From positions 806,001 through 870,000 of the forward strand of contig NZ_CP011114.1 of NCBI RefSeq assembly GCF_000993825.1: a stretch of 64,000 nt of DNA. Direction: 5' to 3'. This stretch comes from Paenibacillus durus ATCC 35681. GTDB lineage: Bacteria; Bacillota; Bacilli; Paenibacillales; Paenibacillaceae. The notes under the pieces are model-generated. The model did no database searches, was not told the origin of the DNA, and saw only the letters and a program-made list of their open reading frames with translations. A program made the translations under genes and the position numbers. Of this stretch, positions 1 to 8,571 are shown one piece after another (the stretch's first letter is position 1; the number at the start of each line of letters is the position of its first letter).

Positions 1-1
1 A

Positions 2-916
2 CAGTTATTAATCGCCGCCATTACCGCGGGCACGCCGCTGCTCCTGGCGACGCTCGGAGGCATATTGAACGAACGCGCCGGCATTATTCAGTTGGGAGCC
101 GAGGGCCTGATGCTGATGGGTGCGGTCACAACGTGCATTGTGTTTATTCGTACCGAAAATCTCGGGGCGGCGCTGCTCGCGTCAGTTGGAGTAACGGCGG
201 CGCTTGGCTTGGTTCACGCCTTCCTAAGTATCACGCTCCGCGCCAACCAGACGATGTCGGGTCTTGCGATGACGCTGTTTGGGAGCGGCTTTAGCGCTTA
301 TCTCGGCAAGTCGATCAGCGGCAACCCGCTGCCCGGCATGTTGCCGAGACTGCATCTTGACTTTCTGAAGCCGGTTCCGGTGATCGGCGATATTTTTGGA
401 AATCTGGATGTTCTGACCTGGTTCAGCTTTGTGCTTGTCATTGTGCTGCATCTGCTCATTCACCGCACTTCATGGGGTCTGCATCTGCGGGCCGTGGGAG
501 ACAGTCCGGCCACAGCAGATGTTATGGGCGTTCATGTCCGGCTGATCCGTTACGGCTACGTTACCGTCGGCGCCATGCTGATCGGGCTTGCAGGAGCGGA
601 TATGGTTCTGACCGTTGCTCCGACCTGGAACGAAGGGCTGACGGCGGGCAGAGGCTGGATCGCGGTTGGTCTCGTTATTTTTGCCAGATGGAATCCGGTA
701 AGGGCGCTGCTGTGCGCCTACTTCTTCGGAGCACTGGATTCGCTGGGCTTCCGGATGCAGCTGCTTGGCAGCGCCATTCCGCCGTACTTCTTGAAAATGA
801 TTCCTTATGTTGTAACCATCCTTGTCCTCATGTATTTGGGGTACCGCAACCGCAACAAGCCTTCCGGCACGCCGGAATCGCTAGGTGTTCCGTACATCCG
901 GGAGCAGCGGTTCTAG
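2..916 (+). CDS. Nucleoside ABC transporter permease, BPD_transp_2 family (5' truncated by window edge)
   Basis: The reading frame is open from base 2, so the true start lies upstream of the window; about 304 residues are visible and the gene ends at TAG 914-916. The protein is a string of hydrophobic segments typical of the branched-chain/simple-sugar permease fold, with an early conserved stretch reading ERAGIIQLGAEGLMLMGAV. Established knowledge: this signature is shared by the second permease (NupQ/YufQ type) of BmpA-like nucleoside importers. Its position directly upstream of purine-degradation genes fits import of nucleosides or purine bases. The partner permease, ATPase and BmpA lipoprotein would be expected just upstream, outside the window. 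The substrate is inferred from context only. Confidence 0.85.
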   Translation, partial: QLLIAAITAGTPLLLATLGGILNERAGIIQLGAEGLMLMGAVTTCIVFIRTENLGAALLASVGVTAALGLVHAFLSITLRANQTMSGLAMTLFGSGFSAYLGKSISGNPLPGMLPRLHLDFLKPVPVIGDIFGNLDVLTWFSFVLVIVLHLLIHRTSWGLHLRAVGDSPATADVMGVHVRLIRYGYVTVGAMLIGLAGADMVLTVAPTWNEGLTAGRGWIAVGLVIFARWNPVRALLCAYFFGALDSLGFRMQLLGSAIPPYFLKMIPYVVTILVLMYLGYRNRNKPSGTPESLGVPYIREQRF

Positions 917-981
917 GACGGTAAGATGGCTTTTAGACTGCGGACAACTGCAATGGGGTGAGCAAATGAAACCTTTTCACG

Positions 982-1215
982 ATGAACCACTGGGTACGCC
1001 GGCCGCAGCAGCTGAGTATGGCCGAAGCGGTTCAGGAAGGCGCCTGTATCGGCAAGGAGATGCTTGCTCCATTGTACAAGGCGGTTGTCACGCAGTTTGA
1101 AGCCTATGGAGATCCTTTTGCAACCGTAGAATACAAGAAGAGGGCAGCGGGCGATCTTGCCGCTACCGAACTGTGGAAGGCATTGGAAGGAAACGCTGGA
1201 AAAAGCGGACATTAA
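982..1215 (+). pseudogene. Remnant of xanthine dehydrogenase FAD-subunit C-terminus
   Basis: A 77-residue frame whose last part (AYGDPFATVEYKKRAAG, then a short helix) resembles the C-terminal end of CoxM/XdhB FAD subunits, where a DP-A-S-x-EYR/K motif precedes the final helix. The N-terminal FAD-binding domain is absent: the sequence between the permease stop at 916 and this point codes for nothing recognisable. It sits beside a matching 2Fe-2S remnant, so the simplest reading is decay of an older xanthine dehydrogenase operon inside the purine cluster. The similarity is short and judged by eye; an unrelated small ORF cannot be excluded. Confidence 0.5.
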
Positions 1216-1356
1216 TGTAATGGGGAATGGGGGAGTTTTCCGAACCCAGCGCCCGAAGAGGTGGAAGAAGCGCTGTCTGGCAATTTATGCCGGTGCATAG
1301 GCTATGGTGGCATTATGCGGGCCGTAAACAAGGTGATTGAAAAAGGAGTGGGATAA
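1216..1356 (+). pseudogene. Remnant of xanthine dehydrogenase 2Fe-2S subunit C-terminus
   Basis: A stretch without its own start that encodes PAPEEVEEALSGNLCRCIGY followed by GGIMRAVNKVIEKGVG and TAA 1354-1356. The SGNLCRC-GY block is the hallmark second-cluster motif of molybdenum-hydroxylase 2Fe-2S subunits; the intact copy at 25826-26335 has the same SGNLCRCTGY block near residue 141. Everything upstream of it (the plant-type ferredoxin domain and the CGFCTPG motif) is missing, so this is a gene fragment. The following uraD gene uses a ribosome binding site (AAGGAGTGG) that lies inside the last codons of this remnant, which may explain why the tail has been kept. Confidence 0.75.
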
Positions 1357-1359
1357 ACC

Positions 1360-1875
1360 ATGGCAACCCCAGCTTCACCTATAACACTGTCTGAGATAAA
1401 CGAAATGAGCAAGGAAGAGTTTGTGGCGACGCTTGGCGGTATTTTTGAGCATTCGCCATGGGTTGCCGAATCAGCCTACGCCTCCCGTCCCTTCGGATCG
1501 GTTGGAGAACTGCACGAAGCGATGACGGAGGCAGTCCGAAGCGCAGACCGGGAGAAGATTTTGTCGCTGCTGCGGGCCCATCCCGATCTGGCGACGAGGC
1601 TCCAGGTTACACCGCTGTCGGCGGCGGAGCAGAAAGGGGCAGGGCTTGACCGGCTGACCCCGGAGGAATTCGAATGGTTAAACGACCTGAACAAGAAATA
1701 TACGGACAAATTCCAGTTTCCGTTCATTCTGGCAGTCCGGGGTAAAAACAAAGACGACATCATCGAATCCGTCAGTGAGCGGGTAAATCTATCGCCTGAG
1801 GAAGAATGGAACCGGGCCCTATTTGAAATTGGCAAAATTACGAAGTTTCGCTTGGAAGATCTCCTGTCGGAGTAA
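1360..1875 (+). CDS. uraD: OHCU decarboxylase (urate pathway)
   Basis: 171 residues. Converts 2-oxo-4-hydroxy-4-carboxy-5-ureidoimidazoline to S-allantoin, the third step from urate. Visible family features: EHSPW at 30-34, the HPDLA motif at 74-78 with the catalytic histidine, the SAAEQ segment at 87-91 and the FPFILAVRG block at 120-128. In B. subtilis this domain is the N-terminal half of PucL, fused to uricase; here it stands alone, and the uricase half is not present downstream. The ATG at 1360 is preceded by AAGGAGTGG at good spacing. It is followed by about 195 bases without a gene, then uraH, so co-transcription is likely but not tight. Confidence 0.93.
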   Translation: MATPASPITLSEINEMSKEEFVATLGGIFEHSPWVAESAYASRPFGSVGELHEAMTEAVRSADREKILSLLRAHPDLATRLQVTPLSAAEQKGAGLDRLTPEEFEWLNDLNKKYTDKFQFPFILAVRGKNKDDIIESVSERVNLSPEEEWNRALFEIGKITKFRLEDLLSE

Positions 1876-2069
1876 AAACATCCTTCAATTCAATCATTCT
1901 TGTTAACGGGGGTGCCAGCCATAATCATACTGAAGACTTCCAAAGGCCGATTATCGATTCGGAAGACAGAAATAGCCAGCATAATTATGAATATTCTCTA
2001 CAAAAATTACGGGACACGCAATGATATATCGCACGTTCCGACCCACAATTTGTCCAGGGAGGTGGCTGC

Positions 2070-2447
2070 ATGAGCGGACGTTTGACTACCCATGTGCTCG
2101 ATCTGGTACGGGGGATTCCCGCTTCGGGAGTTTTCTTGCAGCTGAGGCGGCTGGAGAACGGGGAGAGTCTGCTGCTCCGCGAGGCGGCTACGAATGCGGA
2201 CGGGAGGCTGGATGCTCCACTGCTGGAAGACGCGGAAATGAAGCCCGGCGAGTATGAGCTGCTGTTCCACGCGGGAGATTATTTTCGAAAAATGGATGCG
2301 GAAAGCTCGGAGACATCTTCGGCCCCTGAACCAATTGGATTTCTCGATCTGATTCCGATCCGTTTCCATATCGGCAGTGAGGGCGGTCATTATCATGTTC
2401 CGCTTCTGCTCGCTCCTGGAGGATACAGCACTTATCGCGGAAGCTGA
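2070..2447 (+). CDS. uraH: 5-hydroxyisourate hydrolase (transthyretin-like)
   Basis: 125 residues, the normal length for the family (PucM in B. subtilis). Hydrolyses 5-hydroxyisourate, the unstable product of urate oxidation, to OHCU. The N-terminal LTTHVLDLVRG block carries the conserved histidine at residue 8, and the C-terminus ends in the diagnostic YRGS tetrapeptide (122-125) that distinguishes HIU hydrolases from true transthyretins; HYHVPLLL provides another conserved histidine pair. The GGGAGGTGG-like ribosome site just upstream supports the ATG at 2070. Together with uraD it commits the cluster to urate-derived allantoin, although no uricase gene is seen. Confidence 0.95.
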   Translation: MSGRLTTHVLDLVRGIPASGVFLQLRRLENGESLLLREAATNADGRLDAPLLEDAEMKPGEYELLFHAGDYFRKMDAESSETSSAPEPIGFLDLIPIRFHIGSEGGHYHVPLLLAPGGYSTYRGS

Positions 2448-2502
2448 CAACCGGGTATAACTTATTGTAGAAGAAAACTAACGACGTCGGGAGGGAACCT
2501 AT

Positions 2503-3897
2503 GTGAGCGATTCTTATGAACTGGTAATTAAAAATGGTCTGGCGGTACTCCCCGGGGAAGTCGTAAAGCTTGATATCGGCATTGCCGACGGCAAAATCGC
2601 CGCGCTGGAAGCCGGGATAGAAGCCGGTTCGGATACAACCGTCATTGATGCCGAAGGACAGTATGTGCTGCCTGGCATGATCGACATGCACGTCCATTTT
2701 AACGAGCCGTCGTTTGGGCACTGGGAAGGCTTTCCAACCGGGTCGGCGTCGCTGGCGGCGGGAGGCTGCACCACCTATGCCGATATGCCGCTGAACGGCA
2801 ATCCGCCGACGGTGAATTTACCCGCTCTCGGTCTGAAAGCCGAAATGGCCGCCGGTCATTCTGCTGTCGATTATGTGCTGTGGGGCGGCCTTGTTCCGGG
2901 CAATCTGGATAATTTGGAGGAGCTCTGGTCGGCGGGCGTCACGGGCTTCAAAGCCTTTATATCGAATCCGGGCGGCGAAGGCGAAGGACGCTTTCGCGAG
3001 GTAGACGATGAGACCCTGTACCAAGGGATGAAAAAGATCGCTTCGTTCGGCGGCATTCTCGCACTGCATGCGGAGAGCAACGAGATGACGGCGATGCTCG
3101 GGGCGGAAGCGGTGCAAAGCGGACGGACAGGAGCTCGCGATTTTGCGGCTTCCCGGCCGGCGCAGGCAGAGCTGGAGGCCGTCGCCCGGGCGCTGCTGTA
3201 CGGGGAGCGGACGGGATGCCGGCTGCATTTTGTCCATATCAGCACGGCCACTGCAATTGACATGATTCATGCAGCCAAATTGCGGGGCCAGGACGTATCG
3301 GCGGAAACCTGCCCGCACTATTTGATATTGACGGAAGACGATATGGAGAAAATGGGCCCGGTTGCCAAATGCGCGCCGCCGCTGCGGAGTGCCGAGGAGC
3401 AGGAAAAGCTGTGGAAGGCGCTGGCTGATGGGAAAATCGATCTCATTGCCTCCGACCATTCGCCCTGTCCTCCCGAGTTGAAGCTTGCCTCCGGACTGAG
3501 TTTCTTTGATGCCTGGGGCGGCATCTCCGGGGCTCAGAGCAGCATGGAACTGATGTTCCATGAAGGAGTGAACAAGCGGAAGCTTCCGGTAACGCTGGTT
3601 TCACAGCTGCTGTCGGGGCTTCCAGCGGAGCGTTTCGGGTTATCCGGCCGCAAAGGTTCAATTGCACTTGGCATGGACGCCGATCTGGCGGTGCTGCATC
3701 CGGATATGCCCTATACCCTTGCCGCTTCGGATTTGCTCTACCGCCACAAGCATAGCCCATATGCCGGAATGAATCTCTCCTGCAGGGTGACTTCCACCAT
3801 CTGCCGCGGCAATCTGGTCTATACCCGTGAACAGGGCGTGATCTCTCCGGAAGGCGGGCAGTGGGTAAAAATCGGTGAAGGGCAGCTGGTATTATGA
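2503..3897 (+). CDS. allB: Allantoinase
   Basis: 464 residues, cyclic amidohydrolase superfamily (dihydroorotase/allantoinase type), cytoplasmic binuclear metal enzyme opening the hydantoin ring of allantoin to allantoate. Metal ligands are all visible: HxH at 63-65 (DMHVHFNEP), the carboxylated lysine at 150 (GFKAF), histidines at 189 (LHAES) and 245 (FVHIS), and aspartate 318 (ASDHSPC). The start is GTG at 2503, six to nine bases after GGGAGG; no better start exists. The last codon overlaps the ATG of allC by four bases (ATGA), indicating translational coupling. Equivalent to PucH of B. subtilis. Confidence 0.96.
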   Translation: MSDSYELVIKNGLAVLPGEVVKLDIGIADGKIAALEAGIEAGSDTTVIDAEGQYVLPGMIDMHVHFNEPSFGHWEGFPTGSASLAAGGCTTYADMPLNGNPPTVNLPALGLKAEMAAGHSAVDYVLWGGLVPGNLDNLEELWSAGVTGFKAFISNPGGEGEGRFREVDDETLYQGMKKIASFGGILALHAESNEMTAMLGAEAVQSGRTGARDFAASRPAQAELEAVARALLYGERTGCRLHFVHISTATAIDMIHAAKLRGQDVSAETCPHYLILTEDDMEKMGPVAKCAPPLRSAEEQEKLWKALADGKIDLIASDHSPCPPELKLASGLSFFDAWGGISGAQSSMELMFHEGVNKRKLPVTLVSQLLSGLPAERFGLSGRKGSIALGMDADLAVLHPDMPYTLAASDLLYRHKHSPYAGMNLSCRVTSTICRGNLVYTREQGVISPEGGQWVKIGEGQLVL

Positions 3898-5183
3898 GTG
3901 CGTCTTATATTCAAGCTCCCGCCGCTGAAATGATGGAGCTGCTTGAAGAGTTGTCCGCGTTCAGCGCGCCGGGAGACGGAGTTACCCGGCTTCTGTATAC
4001 GCCGGAATGGAAGAAGGCGCAGCAGCATTTGCTGAACCGGGCCGGGGAGAGCGGCCTGACGGCTTATGCAGACAGCGTCGGCAATGTCTATGGCAGATTG
4101 ACCGGCACGCGCCTTGACGGCAAAGTCGTATTGACCGGTTCGCATATCGATACCGTTGTAAACGGCGGAAAATACGACGGGGCTTACGGTGTAGCAGCAG
4201 CCTTTACAGCGCTGCGCTACCTAAGCAGCGTGTACGGCCCGCCGCTTCGGACACTGGAAGCCGTCTCGTTCGCCGAAGAGGAAGGCAGCCGGTTTCCGCT
4301 GACCTTCTGGGGGTCGGGCAACGTGACCGGAGTGTATGACGGGAGCGAAGCAAAAGACTACCGCGACGGTGAAGGTGTGACGCTGCAAGAAGCGATGGAA
4401 GGCTGCCGCCTGGGCGATCAGAAGGCGGATACGCCCAGAAGCGACATCTCCGCTTATGTAGAGCTTCATATCGAGCAGGGGATCGTGCTTGAGCGGACGG
4501 GGATGCAGATCGGCGTTGTGTCGGCGATTGTCGGACAGCGGCGCTTCGCCGTGACCGTCAAAGGTACGGCCAATCATGCCGGAACGACACCGATGGGCCT
4601 GCGCAGCGACGCTCTTGCTGCGGCGGCCGAGATGATGCTGCAGATGGAGCGCCTTGCGGTGGAAGCGGGAGATCCGCTGGTAGCCACCACGGGGCGGCTG
4701 GTTGTAACCCCAAATACGCCAAATGTGATTCCCGGCGAAGTGGCGTTCACGCTGGACATCCGCCATAGCCGGGAAGATGAGCTGGAAGCGTTCTGCGCAT
4801 CGGTTGTGTCCGCGTTTGAGGAAATAGCAGGGCGCCGAAACGTTGCCCTCGACATGGCGCTCCGTCTCAGCGCCTCGCCCGCGCCGATGGACGGGGGGCT
4901 GAGCGCCGAGCTTGAGGCTATATGTCTTCAGCAAGGCAGGACATACAGGTCGATGGTCAGCGGGGCGGGTCACGACGCCCAGCTCCTTGCGCCCCGCTGC
5001 AGGACGGCGATGATTTTTGTGCCTAGCCAAGGCGGCATCAGCCACTCCCCGGAGGAATATACTCCGCCGGAAGAGCTGGCTGCCGGTCTTGAGGTGCTGA
5101 TCGCGCTATTATATAAGCTAGGATATGAAGAATCGGATGAAGACGGCCTTGTGCCGCAAAACACGAAGGAGAGATGGACATGA
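3894..5183 (+). CDS. allC: Allantoate amidohydrolase
   Basis: 429 residues, M20/ArgE-type metallopeptidase fold with a central dimerisation domain. Hydrolyses allantoate to S-ureidoglycine, CO2 and ammonia. Metal-binding residues are visible as H84 in TGSHIDTV, D95 in GGKYDGAYG, the EEEGSRF glutamates at 128-130 and H192 in ELHIEQG; a late GAGHDAQ motif completes the family pattern. It starts four bases inside allB and its end overlaps pucG by ten bases, so allB-allC-pucG are translated from one message. Equivalent to PucF. M20 hydantoinase/carbamoylase paralogues are alternatives on sequence alone, but the context decides for allantoate. Confidence 0.94.
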   Translation: MSASYIQAPAAEMMELLEELSAFSAPGDGVTRLLYTPEWKKAQQHLLNRAGESGLTAYADSVGNVYGRLTGTRLDGKVVLTGSHIDTVVNGGKYDGAYGVAAAFTALRYLSSVYGPPLRTLEAVSFAEEEGSRFPLTFWGSGNVTGVYDGSEAKDYRDGEGVTLQEAMEGCRLGDQKADTPRSDISAYVELHIEQGIVLERTGMQIGVVSAIVGQRRFAVTVKGTANHAGTTPMGLRSDALAAAAEMMLQMERLAVEAGDPLVATTGRLVVTPNTPNVIPGEVAFTLDIRHSREDELEAFCASVVSAFEEIAGRRNVALDMALRLSASPAPMDGGLSAELEAICLQQGRTYRSMVSGAGHDAQLLAPRCRTAMIFVPSQGGISHSPEEYTPPEELAAGLEVLIALLYKLGYEESDEDGLVPQNTKERWT

Positions 5184-6406
5184 AGCGGTTCGAAGACTTG
5201 TCACCGTCACTGCGGTGCATTATGACTCCGGGACCGGTGGAGGTTGACCCGCGTGTGCTGCGGGCGATGTCTTATCCGGTGCTGGGCCAGTTCGACCCCG
5301 AGTTTACGGATATTATGAATGAAACGATGGGCATGCTGCGGGAGCTGTTCGCTACAAGCAATCAGTGGGCCTTTCCCGTGGACGGCACCTCCCGTTCGGG
5401 GATTGAGGCGGCCATGGTCAGCCTGATTTCTCCAGGGGACCGTGTGCTGATTCCGATTTACGGCCGTTTTGGGCATTTGCTGCATGAAATCGCCGACCGC
5501 TGCGGCGCGGAGGTGCATACGATTGAGAAGGAGTGGGGAAAGGTCTTCGCTCAGGAGGAGATCATTGCCGAGATGCGCAGGGTAAAGCCCGATGTGGTCG
5601 CAATGGTTCACGGCGAGACATCCACCGGCCGCCTGCAGCCGCTCGAAGGGATTGGGCAGGCTTGCCGGGAAATGGATGCCCTGCTGATTGTCGATGCGGT
5701 GGCAACGATCGGCGGCGTGCCGGTCGAGACGGACGCCTGGCAGCTTGATGCTGTCATCGGCGGCACGCAGAAATGCCTGTCTGTTCCATCGGGCATGGCC
5801 CCGATCACGTACAACAAACGCGCCGAAGACAAGATCATGTCGCGCAAACGGGTGGAGCGCGGACTACGCACAGCCGATGCCGGAGACGAGGATATCGCAG
5901 TCGTTCGCAGCAATTATTTTGATCTGGGGATGCTTCAAGACTACTGGAGTCCATTGCGGCTGAACCATCATACGGAAATGACCTCCATGCTGTACGCGCT
6001 GCGTGAAGGTCTGCGGCTCGTATTGGAAGAGGGGCTTGAGGAGCGATTTGCAAGGCACCGCCTGCATGAGCGTGCGCTTGTCACCGGGCTCGAGGCGATG
6101 GGACTTCAGCTTTACGGCGACCCCGGCTGCAAAATGCCGATGGTAACCTGCGTGGTGATTCCGGAAGGAATCAACGGGGAATCGGTACGCTCCATGCTGC
6201 TGGACAGCTTTGGCATCGAAATTGCCAGCTCTTTCGGACCGCTTAAAGGGAAAATCTGGCGGATTGGAACGATGGGCTTCAGCTGCCGCGGGAACAATGT
6301 GCTGCGGGTGCTGGGCGCGCTGGAGGCGGCGCTGCTCCGTCAAGGCCATCCGCTGCCTGCAGGACTTGGCGTTCAGGCGGCGCTTGATATCTACGACCAG
6401 GTATAG
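5174..6406 (+). CDS. pucG: (S)-ureidoglycine-glyoxylate aminotransferase
   Basis: 410 residues, class-V fold-type-I PLP aminotransferase. Transfers the amino group of ureidoglycine to glyoxylate (or another keto acid), giving oxalurate and glycine. The PLP lysine is K200 in GGTQKCLSVPSG; D174 in LLIVDAVATIGG contacts the pyridine ring; the N-terminal MTPGPVEVDPRVLRAM motif is typical of the AGXT/PucG group. The ATG at 5174 overlaps allC; an alternative in-frame ATG is six bases later and slightly better spaced from GGAGAG. Serine-pyruvate aminotransferases share the fold, so the specific substrate is taken from operon context. A terminator follows at 6475. Confidence 0.93.
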   Translation: MDMKRFEDLSPSLRCIMTPGPVEVDPRVLRAMSYPVLGQFDPEFTDIMNETMGMLRELFATSNQWAFPVDGTSRSGIEAAMVSLISPGDRVLIPIYGRFGHLLHEIADRCGAEVHTIEKEWGKVFAQEEIIAEMRRVKPDVVAMVHGETSTGRLQPLEGIGQACREMDALLIVDAVATIGGVPVETDAWQLDAVIGGTQKCLSVPSGMAPITYNKRAEDKIMSRKRVERGLRTADAGDEDIAVVRSNYFDLGMLQDYWSPLRLNHHTEMTSMLYALREGLRLVLEEGLEERFARHRLHERALVTGLEAMGLQLYGDPGCKMPMVTCVVIPEGINGESVRSMLLDSFGIEIASSFGPLKGKIWRIGTMGFSCRGNNVLRVLGALEAALLRQGHPLPAGLGVQAALDIYDQV

Positions 6407-6474
6407 GATAATTTCGAGAAACGAACTAAGCAAGGCGTTCGGGAGGCACACCTGCCGGATGGAACCTCGGGAAA

Positions 6475-6514
6475 AACGGCTACCGGACCTGCGGGGAAGG
6501 CAGAGCCGTTTTTT
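6475..6514 (+). terminator. Intrinsic terminator between pucG and ade
   Basis: The arms AACGGCT (6475-6481) and AGCCGTT (6504-6510) enclose a second small CTGC/GCAG helix, followed by a T-rich tail. It separates the allB-allC-pucG unit from adenine deaminase. A further possible GGCA/TGCC hairpin at about 6444-6456 lies upstream, so this could also be a regulated leader of ade; I recognise no known riboswitch core here. Confidence 0.75.
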
Positions 6515-6577
6515 CTTAAACTGCCGCTTGGCGAAGCTGCTGCGGTTAACTATTTTGTGCGAAGGGAGCGGGAAAAT

Positions 6578-8407
6578 ATGGTCTTTGCAAGAAAACCTCT
6601 CGCCGACTGCGTTCCGGCGCTTGTAGCTACGGCGCGCGGCGATATGCCGGCAACGCTGGTCATTACCGGCGGCAAACTGGTCAATGTGTGCTCCGGTGAA
6701 ATACTGGAAGGCATATCCGTCGGCATTCAGGAAGGACGCATCGCCTATGTAGGCAAGGACGTATCGCATATGATCGGGGAGAATACCAAGGTCATTGATG
6801 CGGCGGGAAAATATATCGCTCCCGGCCTGCTCGACGGCCACTGCCATATCGAGAGCACGCAGCTGACTGTCACCGAATTCGCGCGCGCCGTTCTTCCACT
6901 CGGAACGACCGGCGGCTTCTTCGACGCTCATGAAATCGCCAATGTGTTCGGACTAAAAGGAATCAAGCTGATGCTGGACGAAATGCGGACGACGCCGCTT
7001 GCCGCCTATATGCAGGTCGCTTCCTGCGTTCCGTCGGCGGGTCCTGAATTCGAAACGACCGGGGCGGCCATCGGGCCGGAGGAAGTGGCGGAGGCGTTCA
7101 CCTGGGGAGACGATGTCATCGCGCTCGGTGAAGTGATGAATTTTCCCGGCGTCGTCTACGGCGACGATAAAATGCTCGGAGAGATTCAGGCGACCCTTCG
7201 CGCCGGCGGTTATGTCGACGGGCATTTCACCTGGCCCGCGAGCGACTGGAGGCTGCCTGTATACGCGGCCGCCGGTGTAACCGGCGATCATGAGTGCGTG
7301 ACCGCCGAGGATGTGATCGAGCGCGTACGGCTGGGCATGTACGCGAAGATGCGCCGCGGCTCCGCCTGGCATGATGTCGCCAAGACGATAACGGCGCATA
7401 CCGAGCATGGCCTCGACCCGAGGCGGATGATGCTCGTCACCGACGACCGCAGCTCGGAATCGCTGCGGGACGAAGGCCATATGGACTTCGTAGTCCGGCA
7501 TGCCATTGCCCAGGGGGTGAAACCGGTGACCGCCTTCCAGATGGCTACGATCAACACCGCCGAACGCTTTGGCGTTGCCCGCGATATCGGTTCCATTACT
7601 CCCGGCTCGATCGCCGACATCATTCTGCTGGATGGCAATCTCGCGGACGTCAACGTCGTGATGACGATTGCCGCCGGGACCGTAGTGGCCGAGAATGGAG
7701 CTATGACGGTATCCCTGCCTTCATTTGCCTATCCTCAGGAAGTGCTGGCTTCCGTTCATCTGCCTAAGCGTCCGACGGCTGGGGATTTTGTCATCAAGGC
7801 GCCGGTGGAGTCCGGTAATGTGAGCACCCGGGTGATCAAGGTGCTGGAAAACCATGTGGAGACAATGGAACGCATTCTGTCCCTCCCCGTATCGGAAGGG
7901 AACCTTCAGGTAGGGGACGGCTTATGCAAAATCGCCGTTCTGGAGCGCCACAAAGGAACGGGCAATATGGCGGTAGGCGTGGTGGAGGGAGTCGGGTTCC
8001 ATGAACCCGCGGCCATTGCCATGACTGTGGCGCATGACAGCCATAATGTGCTTGTGATCGGCAGCGACGACGAGCTTATGGCGGGGGCGGTAAATGCCGT
8101 TGCCGACGCGCAGGGCGGAGTTGCGGTTATCACAGGGTCCGGCACGACTTTGTTCCCGCTCGCCATTGCCGGACTGATGTCCGCCGAGCCGTTTGAAGTC
8201 GCCGCCGCCCAGTCTGCTGCAATCAGCAAGGCGCTTTACGATGCAGGCTGCACCCTTAATTATGCCTTTATGACGCTATCGCTGCTCGCGCTTGCGGTTA
8301 TTCCGACCCTTCGCCTTTCCGACAAAGGTCTGGTACGGATTACGCCGGAGGATGGCATTCAGCTGGTGCCGTTGTTCATCGAGGAGAGCGTTAACGCGCC
8401 TGTATAA
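6578..8407 (+). CDS. ade: Adenine deaminase
   Basis: 609 residues from the ATG at 6578, which sits nine bases after AAGGGAG; a GTG at 6557 in frame has no ribosome site. Converts adenine to hypoxanthine and ammonia, feeding purine degradation. The amidohydrolase metal motif is HCHIEST (H88, H90), followed by FFDAHEIANV, where related enzymes have DPHEIANV, and a late VTDDRSSE motif with the conserved acidic residues. The C-terminal adenine-deaminase domain starts around residue 410 and ends with a beta-rich stretch as in AdeC of B. subtilis. It stands behind a terminator, so it may have its own promoter within the 6410-6560 gap. Confidence 0.92.
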   Translation: MVFARKPLADCVPALVATARGDMPATLVITGGKLVNVCSGEILEGISVGIQEGRIAYVGKDVSHMIGENTKVIDAAGKYIAPGLLDGHCHIESTQLTVTEFARAVLPLGTTGGFFDAHEIANVFGLKGIKLMLDEMRTTPLAAYMQVASCVPSAGPEFETTGAAIGPEEVAEAFTWGDDVIALGEVMNFPGVVYGDDKMLGEIQATLRAGGYVDGHFTWPASDWRLPVYAAAGVTGDHECVTAEDVIERVRLGMYAKMRRGSAWHDVAKTITAHTEHGLDPRRMMLVTDDRSSESLRDEGHMDFVVRHAIAQGVKPVTAFQMATINTAERFGVARDIGSITPGSIADIILLDGNLADVNVVMTIAAGTVVAENGAMTVSLPSFAYPQEVLASVHLPKRPTAGDFVIKAPVESGNVSTRVIKVLENHVETMERILSLPVSEGNLQVGDGLCKIAVLERHKGTGNMAVGVVEGVGFHEPAAIAMTVAHDSHNVLVIGSDDELMAGAVNAVADAQGGVAVITGSGTTLFPLAIAGLMSAEPFEVAAAQSAAISKALYDAGCTLNYAFMTLSLLALAVIPTLRLSDKGLVRITPEDGIQLVPLFIEESVNAPV

Positions 8408-8536
8408 AGCCTGGCTGGCCGGGCGGCTTGTCCCGGCACGCCACGGGCAGGCAATCTGACGGGCAGGCCGCTTGATACCATGCGCATAATGAGATTCTTT
8501 CGTGCATCGGCCAGACGCACTCACCATTTACAATGT

Positions 8537-8571
8537 AAATCCGCTGTCCAGAATGGAACAGCGGATTTTTG
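8537..8571 (+). terminator. Intrinsic terminator after ade
   Basis: Arms ATCCGCTGT and ACAGCGGAT with an 11-base loop, followed by TTTTTG. It closes the purine block on the + strand. Confidence 0.88.

Noticed and set aside
885..1100. Small open frame after the permease as a separate gene
   Set aside because: No ribosome site at the start, no family resemblance, and it overlaps a better explained remnant frame.
6407..6577. Purine or ykkC-type riboswitch upstream of adenine deaminase
   Set aside because: No conserved core matching either class was found by eye; only a terminator and one short hairpin are supported.
5864..6931. 355-codon open frame on the - strand over pucG/ade
   Set aside because: Antisense to two well-recognised genes, composition typical of a shadow frame, no ribosome site or family similarity.
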